Positions 50,678-55,576 of a stretch of 55,576 bases of DNA are shown piece by piece (position 1 is the first letter of the stretch; each line of letters starts with the position of its first letter). Under the pieces are notes generated by a model. That model was not told where the DNA came from and did no database searches. It was given only the letters and a program-made list of their open reading frames with translations. The stretch is from Accumulibacter sp. Its GTDB lineage: Bacteria > Pseudomonadota > Gammaproteobacteria > Burkholderiales > Rhodocyclaceae. The translations under genes and the position numbers were made by a program. The stretch spans positions 1 through 55,576 of the forward strand of contig NZ_JAPUVR010000116.1 of assembly GCF_029255125.1 (NCBI RefSeq), in the 5' to 3' direction.

Positions 50678-51694
50678 ATGCGTTTCGGAGAAGAAGATTT
50701 CTACGTCGACCCGGTGAGTCTCGAGCGTCTGACGCTGAGCGTCGACGAGTGCACCGGCGACCAGGTCGTGTGCGGCGAGCTGCGCAGCCCGTCCGGATAT
50801 CGTTTCGCCATTCGTCGGGGCGTTCCCGATCTGGTCTATCCCTTCGAACTGCCTCCGGTCGACCGCCAGGCCTTGCAGCAGTACGAAGAGCGCGCCGACG
50901 CCTACGACCGCTATCTGCCCTTGACCTTCAGCACGTACGGCGAGGACGAGCAGGCCGTACGTACGGCAATGGTCGACAAGCTGGCGCTGCGCCCCGACTC
51001 GCGCGTGCTCGAAACCGGTGCCGGCACCGGGCGGGATTCGGTGATCATCGCCGGACGTCTGGGCACCGCCGGGCGGCTCTACATCCAGGATCTTTCGCCC
51101 TCGTTCCTCGCGCGCAACATCGATCGCCTGCGCGACATACCGGCGCGCGTCGAACCGGCGCTGGCCAACGGCTACTACCTGCCCTTCGCCGACAACAGCT
51201 TCGACGCCTGCTTCCACTTTGGCGGAATCAACGCTTTTGGCGACATCCAGCGCGCCTTTAGCGAAATGGCGCGCGTCACCAAGCCTGGCGGCAAGGTCGT
51301 CGTCGGCGACGAGAGCATGCCCCCGTGGCTGCGCGAAACCGAATTCGGCCGCATCCTGATGAACTCCAACCCCGAGTTCAGATATCCGCTGCCGCTCGAC
51401 AAACTGCCGGTGGCCGCGCGCAAGACGCGCCTGGAGTGGATCATCGGCGGCGTCTTCTACGTCATCGACTTCGTCGTCGGCGAAGGCGAACCGCCGGCCG
51501 ACTTCGACTTCCCGATCCCCGGTGTGCGCGGCGGGACGCATCGGACGCGCTACTACGGCCAACTCGAGGGCGTCACGCCGGAAGCCAAGCGGCTGGCGCA
51601 GGAAGCCCGCGCGCGCACCGGCAAGAGCATGCATCAGTGGCTCGACGAGGCCGTGCGGGCGGCCGCGCGGCGCGACCTGGAAAGCCCCGAATAA
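50678..51694 (+). CDS. Class I SAM methyltransferase with Trm112-like N terminus
   Basis: The 338-residue protein opens with a Trm112-like segment (about 1-55: FYVDPVSLERLTLSV, YRFAIRRGVPDLVYP) lacking the zinc cysteines, followed by a class I methyltransferase core (about 95-230) with RVLETGAGTGRDSVIIAG (motif I), GYYLPFADNSFDACFHFGG and MARVTKPGGKVVVGDES. A C-terminal extension follows. AGAG is just upstream of the ATG. The substrate is unknown; the locus suggests a sugar or lipid-linked glycan. Confidence 0.85.
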   Translation: MRFGEEDFYVDPVSLERLTLSVDECTGDQVVCGELRSPSGYRFAIRRGVPDLVYPFELPPVDRQALQQYEERADAYDRYLPLTFSTYGEDEQAVRTAMVDKLALRPDSRVLETGAGTGRDSVIIAGRLGTAGRLYIQDLSPSFLARNIDRLRDIPARVEPALANGYYLPFADNSFDACFHFGGINAFGDIQRAFSEMARVTKPGGKVVVGDESMPPWLRETEFGRILMNSNPEFRYPLPLDKLPVAARKTRLEWIIGGVFYVIDFVVGEGEPPADFDFPIPGVRGGTHRTRYYGQLEGVTPEAKRLAQEARARTGKSMHQWLDEAVRAAARRDLESPE

Positions 51695-51707
51695 GCCCCG
51701 GCCAGCG

Positions 51708-52799
51708 ATGACTCCGCGCCCCGCCAGCAGCGCCACGCTCGTTTTCCCGGCCGTCGACCGCAGTGCCATCGACTATGTGGCAGCCGCCCGTCAGCGCGGC
51801 GAAGCGACAGTCCTTGCCGCCTCGGTCGCCAATCCCGAAGTCGCCGCCGAATGTGGCGAAGTGCACCGCCTGCCGTCGATCTACGACGCCGACTTCGCCG
51901 AGCGTTTGCTCGCCCTCGTCGAAACACACGATGTCGCGCGTGTGTTCTGCCCGGTCGCCGGCGTGCATGCCTTCGTCCGCCGCTTCATCGCGACGCACGG
52001 CCTGGCACTCACCGTCCTCGGCGCCTCGCCGATCACCCAGCAGGTCGAGGCGCACCGGCGCCTGATGGCGCGCGCGCAGCGCCTGCTGCCGCTCGCCGAA
52101 ACCTGCGCCGACGGCGCCGCGACGCTGTCGCTCGTCGAGCTCGCCGGCGTTCTCCGCCAGGCTGGGCTGATCTACGGCGAATCGAACGACGACAAACTGG
52201 CGGCGATGATCGGCGTCGCCGCCGACGCGCCTGCCGGCGATGTCGTCGAGATCGGTTCGCTGATGGGCCGTTCGGCCTCTGTCCTGCTCTACCTGGCGTG
52301 GCGTCACCAGCTTGGACCCCTGCTGACGATCGATCCCTGGACGGCCGGCAATGCGCTGCAACGCCAATCGCCGCAGTCTTTTCAGGAGCTGGTCGACGAA
52401 TGGGATTTCGAGGTCCTGCGCGAGGGCTTCCTGGTCAACATGGTCCCCTTGCGGGCCGAGCGGCACGCCCACCTGCGTCTGCCGTCCGCCGCCGCATTCG
52501 AGGTGTATGCGCAGGGGCAACCGATCGCCGCATCACCGGAATCAGCGCCGCCGGTCGCCTTCGACGGGCGCATCGGACTGATCCACATCGACGGCAACCA
52601 TGACTACGACTGCGTCGCCAACGACTGCCGCCAGTGGCTGCCGCGCCTGCTGCCGCAAGCCTGGCTGATCCTCGACGACTACCTCTGGGCCCACGGCGAC
52701 GGCCCCTACCGTGTCGGCAACGCCCTGCTGCACGAACAGGGCGAGCGCGTCAGCCGCGCCTTCACCTGCGGCAAGGCTCTTTTCGTCAAGTTCAAATGA
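51708..52799 (+). CDS. Methyltransferase with an N-terminal pre-ATP-grasp-like domain
   Basis: The 363-residue protein seems a fusion. Residues about 8-110 resemble the Rossmann-like pre-ATP-grasp domain of carboxylate-amine ligases (LVFPAVDRSAIDYVAAARQRG, RVFCPVAGVHAFVRRFI), but no ATP-grasp domain follows. Residues about 160-360 are a SAM methyltransferase of the cephalosporin-hydroxylase/Methyltransf_24 type (DVVEIGSLMGRSASVLLYL, LLTIDPWTAG, GLIHIDGNHDYDCVAND, WLILDDYLWAHGDG). The ATG at 51708 begins 13 nt after the preceding stop. Substrate unknown. Confidence 0.75.
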   Translation: MTPRPASSATLVFPAVDRSAIDYVAAARQRGEATVLAASVANPEVAAECGEVHRLPSIYDADFAERLLALVETHDVARVFCPVAGVHAFVRRFIATHGLALTVLGASPITQQVEAHRRLMARAQRLLPLAETCADGAATLSLVELAGVLRQAGLIYGESNDDKLAAMIGVAADAPAGDVVEIGSLMGRSASVLLYLAWRHQLGPLLTIDPWTAGNALQRQSPQSFQELVDEWDFEVLREGFLVNMVPLRAERHAHLRLPSAAAFEVYAQGQPIAASPESAPPVAFDGRIGLIHIDGNHDYDCVANDCRQWLPRLLPQAWLILDDYLWAHGDGPYRVGNALLHEQGERVSRAFTCGKALFVKFK

Positions 52800-52885
52800 G
52801 CGCGCGCATGGGCACGACACGCACCGAACCGACGCCGCCGCCCGACGCGCCCGGCCACCCGCAACGACCACGGCAGCACGCTTGA

Positions 52886-54454
52886 ATGCGCTACGACTAC
52901 AACCTCGGCAGGCATTTCGAAACGATCGCCGCTCAGCATGGCGAACGACCCGCGCTGCGCCTGGCCGCCGATCATCAGGTGAGCTACAGCGAACTTGCAC
53001 GCACCGTCGACCGCATGGCGCACTGGCTGCTGCAACGCGGTTTGCGCGCGCGCGATGTACTGGCGCTGTTCAACGACAAGCGCATCGAAGGCTACGCCGC
53101 GATGCTCGCCGCACTCAAGATCGGCGCGGCCTACGTCAATCTCGATGAGCAGAACCCGGCGGCGCGCATCAGCAAGATCCTGGCCACCTGCCAGCCGCGC
53201 CTGCTGGTCAGCGACCACCCGCTGCCAGCGGAAGTCGAGGCGTGCTGCCGGGCGAACGGCGCACCGCCAACACGCCTGCCGACGCCTGCCGAACTCGCCG
53301 CCCTGCCCGCGCAACGGCCACCGACGGTCGACCGCGTCACCGGCAGCGACCCGGCCTACCTGATGTTCACCTCAGGTTCCACCGGTATGCCCAAAGGCGT
53401 CGCCATCGCGCACGCCAGCGTCCTCAACTTCATCGCCTGGGCACGCAGCGAATTCGACCTCACCCCGCAAGACGTGCTGAGTGGCGTCAATCCGGTCTAC
53501 TTCGACAACTCGGTGTTCGATTTCTACGCGTCGCTCTTTTCCGGCGCGGTGCTCGCTCCGCTGACGCGCGCGACCGTCGCCGCACCAACCGAACTCGTCC
53601 GCCGGATCGGCGAACTGGGCTGTACCTTGTGGTTCTCGGTGCCCTCGCTGCTCATCTATCTGACCACGTTGCGCCAGCTTCGGCCGACGACTTGGCCGGC
53701 GATGCGCTGCCTGGTCTTTGGCGGCGAGGGCTACCCCAAACCGGAGCTCAAGAAGCTGTACGACCTCTTCCATCCGCGCTGCCGGCTGGTCAACGTTTAC
53801 GGCCCGACCGAAGGCACGTGCATCTGCTCGGCCTGCACGCTGAGCGACACCGACTTCGCCGACCTCAGCGGCCTGCCGCCGCTCGGCCGGCTCGCTGGCA
53901 ACTTCGCCTACCTCATCCAGCACGCTGACGGCAGCCTCGCGCCCCCCGGCGAAGCTGGCGAACTGTGCCTGCTCGGCCCGCAACTTGCCCTCGGCTATTA
54001 CCACGACACCGAAAGAACGGCAGCGAGTTTCGTTGCACCACCCGCACCGGCGTCACCCGGCGAGCGCATGTACCGCACCGGCGACCTGGTGTGCGAGGAC
54101 ACCAACGGCGTTCTCTGGTTCGTCGGCCGGGCCGACAACCAGATCAAGCACCTCGGCTACCGCATCGAACTGGAAGAGATCGAAGCCGCCCTGCAAGCGC
54201 TGCCGCAGGTACGCCAGGCGGTCGTCGTTTACCAGCGACGGCGCGAGCAACACGGCGAAATCGTCGCCTTCGTCAGCGCTGACCAGCCGCTCGACGGCGA
54301 AGCAATCCGTCAGCGCCTGCGCCAGACGCTGCCGTCGTACATGATTCCCGGCCAGATCGAACTGCTCGACGAACTGCCGAAGAACGCCAACGGCAAGCTC
54401 GACCGCCGACGCCTGGCAGAAGCAGCACTCACCCGCACGCCTCCGTCATCCTGA
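52886..54454 (+). CDS. Free-standing amino-acid adenylation enzyme (NRPS A-domain/DltA-like)
   Basis: The 522-residue ANL enzyme has the A-domain core motifs: LKIGAAYVNLD (A2), FTSGSTGMPKGVAIAH (A3), YFDNSVFDFY (A4), NVYGPTEGTC (A5), GELCLLGPQLALGY (A6), YRTGDLV (A7), GRADNQIKHLGYRIELEEIE (A8, part) and PKNANGKLDRR (A10 Lys). The Asp in YFDNSVFD suggests an alpha-amino-acid-type substrate, as in DltA. No carrier-protein or condensation domain is present in it or beside it. It likely activates an amino or other acid for attachment to a glycan amine; the acceptor is unknown. Confidence 0.9.
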   Translation: MRYDYNLGRHFETIAAQHGERPALRLAADHQVSYSELARTVDRMAHWLLQRGLRARDVLALFNDKRIEGYAAMLAALKIGAAYVNLDEQNPAARISKILATCQPRLLVSDHPLPAEVEACCRANGAPPTRLPTPAELAALPAQRPPTVDRVTGSDPAYLMFTSGSTGMPKGVAIAHASVLNFIAWARSEFDLTPQDVLSGVNPVYFDNSVFDFYASLFSGAVLAPLTRATVAAPTELVRRIGELGCTLWFSVPSLLIYLTTLRQLRPTTWPAMRCLVFGGEGYPKPELKKLYDLFHPRCRLVNVYGPTEGTCICSACTLSDTDFADLSGLPPLGRLAGNFAYLIQHADGSLAPPGEAGELCLLGPQLALGYYHDTERTAASFVAPPAPASPGERMYRTGDLVCEDTNGVLWFVGRADNQIKHLGYRIELEEIEAALQALPQVRQAVVVYQRRREQHGEIVAFVSADQPLDGEAIRQRLRQTLPSYMIPGQIELLDELPKNANGKLDRRRLAEAALTRTPPSS

Positions 54455-54645
54455 AGCTACGACCGCCGCCGCACAAGCCCCGGCGCGCAACCCAGCAGCG
54501 CGCTGCGGCGCAGCTCCACTCGCCAGAGGCCGCGCGAACGCGTTCGACGCTGGAACCAACCGCGCACCTCGAACGTGTTCGCGCAGTTCCGCCCACCGGG
54601 AAGTACAAAGTAAGGCGAAACGGTCCTAAGCCACAGCCAAGCCTG
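54455..54645. other. Spacer between adenylation gene and the split tRNA
   Basis: No gene is supported. In particular I looked for a small carrier protein after the adenylation gene and saw none. Confidence 0.4.
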
Positions 54646-54651
54646 TAAAAT
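54646..54651 (+). promoter_or_regulatory. -10 element for the intron-bearing tRNA
   Basis: TAAAAT ends 9 nt before the tRNA 5' end, the expected place for a stable-RNA promoter -10. A matching -35 box is not clear. Confidence 0.45.
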
Positions 54652-54660
54652 GATGCGCTC

Positions 54661-54986
54661 GGGCCTGTAGCTCAGTTGGTCAGAGCAGAGGACTCAAGGA
54701 GGGCAGAACGTCCCCAGGTCGTCCTGCCTGCATGGGTTGCCCGCCGCCAGCTCACCGCTGGCGACGGGTAGAACTGGTCAAAGTCGGTGAACGCTAAAAC
54801 CACACCACAAGTGACATGCGAATACCGAGCCAAGCCCCCGCGAGCAGCGGAGGAAGGTGTAGAGACTAGACGGCCAGCCTGTAACGGGAAGGTATAGTCC
54901 AGACCACAAACTCGCACGAGGCGGCGAAAGCCGTAGTGGCAAGCATAATCCTCTGGTCCAGGGTTCAAGTCCCTGCGGGCCCACCA
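54661..54986 (+). tRNA. tRNA with CAU anticodon (probably tRNA-Ile2), split by a group I intron
   Basis: The 5' half (54661-54694) and 3' half (54944-54986) join to a 77-nt tRNA. Acceptor stem is GGGCCTG/CGGGCCC (one G-U pair), D stem GCTC/GAGC, anticodon stem GAGGA/TCCTC around loop CTCATAA, T arm CCAGG/CCTGG-type pairing with TTCAAGT, and CCA is encoded. The anticodon CAU could be Met or Ile2. The GGGCC acceptor start and general resemblance to the Azoarcus tRNA-Ile favour Ile2, which needs TilS to make lysidine at C34. The halves are separated by 249 nt between U33 and C34. Splicing must precede function; no intact copy is in the window. Confidence 0.93.
54695..54943 (+). ncRNA. Group I self-splicing intron (IC3/Azoarcus-like) in the tRNA anticodon loop
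   Basis: The 249-nt insert has a group I core that can be paired by eye: P3 CTGGTC (54774-54779) with GGCCAG (54872-54877); P4 TCGGT (54784-54788) with ACCGA (54824-54828); P7 GACTA (54864-54868) with TAGTC (54895-54899). The blocks CCGAGCCAAGC and GGTGTAGAGACTAGACGG are those I remember from the Azoarcus tRNA-Ile intron. P2 is a strong hairpin around GCCAGC/GCTGGC near 54750. The 5' exon ends in U (54694), which can wobble with G at 54717 in an internal guide GGTC (54717-54720); the intron ends in G (54943), as group I introns require. There is no endonuclease ORF, so it is a minimal, non-mobile-looking form. Confidence 0.93.
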
Positions 54987-54992
54987 GACAAG

Positions 54993-55025
54993 AAGACCAA
55001 CCCCTCATCGGGTTGGTCTTTTTTT
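54993..55025 (+). terminator. Rho-independent terminator of the split tRNA
   Basis: A perfect 11-bp stem, AAGACCAACCC (54993-55003) with GGGTTGGTCTT (55010-55020), has a 6-nt loop and is followed by a T-run to 55025. It starts 7 nt after the tRNA CCA. Confidence 0.93.
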
Positions 55026-55119
55026 GCGTACTGCCGCGGACTCCCGCGCGCTGGCGCGGGTTTGAGAGGTGGCCCCCGCTTGTTTGGACAGCAAAGGCAA
55101 TTCGCCAAGTGGATCTCTG

Positions 55120-55372
55120 CGAGTTCCGGTCGGCTGGCCGGAGATGCGCGTCAGCGAGCACGCCCAGCGCGGGCCCAGCAGGCCCTTCCCCGTGGCGCCA
55201 TCATTGGCCAGGAAGCGCTATAGCCCGCGATCGTCTCTGCCCACCCAGAACGCGCCGACGGGATGCTCATCGTCGGCTTGGCAGCCAGCCTGTCCAACAA
55301 CGCGATCGCTCGCTTGTCCGGCCTTCGTTCCCCCAGATCAACTTCCTTCAGGTCCTCCGCAGTCCACGCCAC
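55120..55372 (-). pseudogene. Remnant of a Tn5/IS4-like transposase, N-terminal domain, frameshifted
   Basis: On the minus strand the peptide WTAEDLKEVDLGERRPDKRA, then AAKPTMSIPSARSGWAETIAGY, matches the N-terminal DNA-binding domain of Tn5-type transposases. After the Tyr codon (55222-55220) the frame breaks; skipping two bases restores RFLANDGATGKGLLGPRWAC and about 10 further residues, after which the match fades. No catalytic domain follows, because the sequence runs into the tRNA terminator region. It is a dead fragment inserted just downstream of the split tRNA. Confidence 0.72.
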
Positions 55373-55576
55373 CCTGCCAGCTTCTGCAAAAAAATCTCCA
55401 GTTGCAACGAGGCCCTGAGAGCTTGCGTATAAGCATATGACTTGACTGAAGGAAAACTGAAGTTTAGACACACGCCTCTCCCGCAGGCCGCGATTTCCCG
55501 GGTGGCGCGGGCTGACCAACAGGACAAAGGCATGCCCCGACACTGGCCGAGGCAGGGTGAGACGGGCTCAGCACTG
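55373..55576. other. Right edge: flank of the transposase remnant, no gene seen
   Basis: This stretch upstream (minus strand) of the transposase remnant probably includes its promoter end and terminal repeat. I could not identify either with confidence. Confidence 0.35.

Noticed and set aside
48943-51261. 772-codon open frame on the plus strand
   Set aside because: It runs opposite the propeller and acyltransferase genes and through the divergent promoter region; the protein is Arg/Pro/Ala-rich without any domain.
54672-55161. Short open frames through the tRNA intron on the minus strand
   Set aside because: They have no similarity to homing endonucleases or other proteins and overlap the structured intron and tRNA.

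Overview
The window is high-GC bacterial chromosome. Gene content points to a betaproteobacterium near Rhodocyclales (Azoarcus, Dechloromonas or Candidatus Accumulibacter-like): a 14-gene nuo operon preceded by secG and tRNA-Leu, an acs/DUF294/exonuclease/sodium-solute symporter cluster, a polar-type flagellin gene, and a tRNA group I intron close to the Azoarcus one. Species cannot be named from the sequence alone. The two ends carry transposase remnants (ISAzo13-like at the left edge, Tn5/IS4-like at the right).

Layout. 1-1000: transposase tail and a Fur-family regulator. 1199-8373 (minus): acetate-type module with acetyl-CoA synthetase, a cNMP/CBS/DUF294 regulator, a DnaQ-like exonuclease, an SSS permease and its DUF4212 partner. 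8643-13285 (plus): UPF0114 membrane protein, class I fumarase, MurI and RF3. 13429-18595 (minus): Nudix hydrolase, large hybrid histidine kinase and HD-GYP response regulator. 18657-33222 (minus): complete nuoA-N, closed by a clear terminator and led by tRNA-Leu(GAG) and secG with a sigma-70 promoter. 34164-36530 (minus): a DUF4338 (DruA-like) gene and a DDE transposase whose start is frameshifted.

36802-47465 (plus): sigma-28 promoter, flagellin, FlaG, FliD, FliS, a FliT-like and a FliK-like protein, then a long TPR/GT41 (O-GlcNAc-transferase-like) enzyme, a WbqC-family protein and a beta-propeller glycosidase-like protein. 47546-50358 (minus): FkbM methyltransferase, a second copy of the propeller family and a PglD-like acyltransferase. 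50678-54454 (plus): two SAM methyltransferases, one with an unusual N-terminal domain, and a free-standing amino-acid adenylation enzyme. I infer a surface or flagellin glycan modification island attached to the flagellin locus.

The most striking element is at 54661-54986: a tRNA with anticodon CAU, probably tRNA-Ile2, split in the anticodon loop by a 249-nt group I (IC3-like) intron. Its P3, P4 and P7 pairings and Azoarcus-like core can be read directly, and a strong terminator follows.
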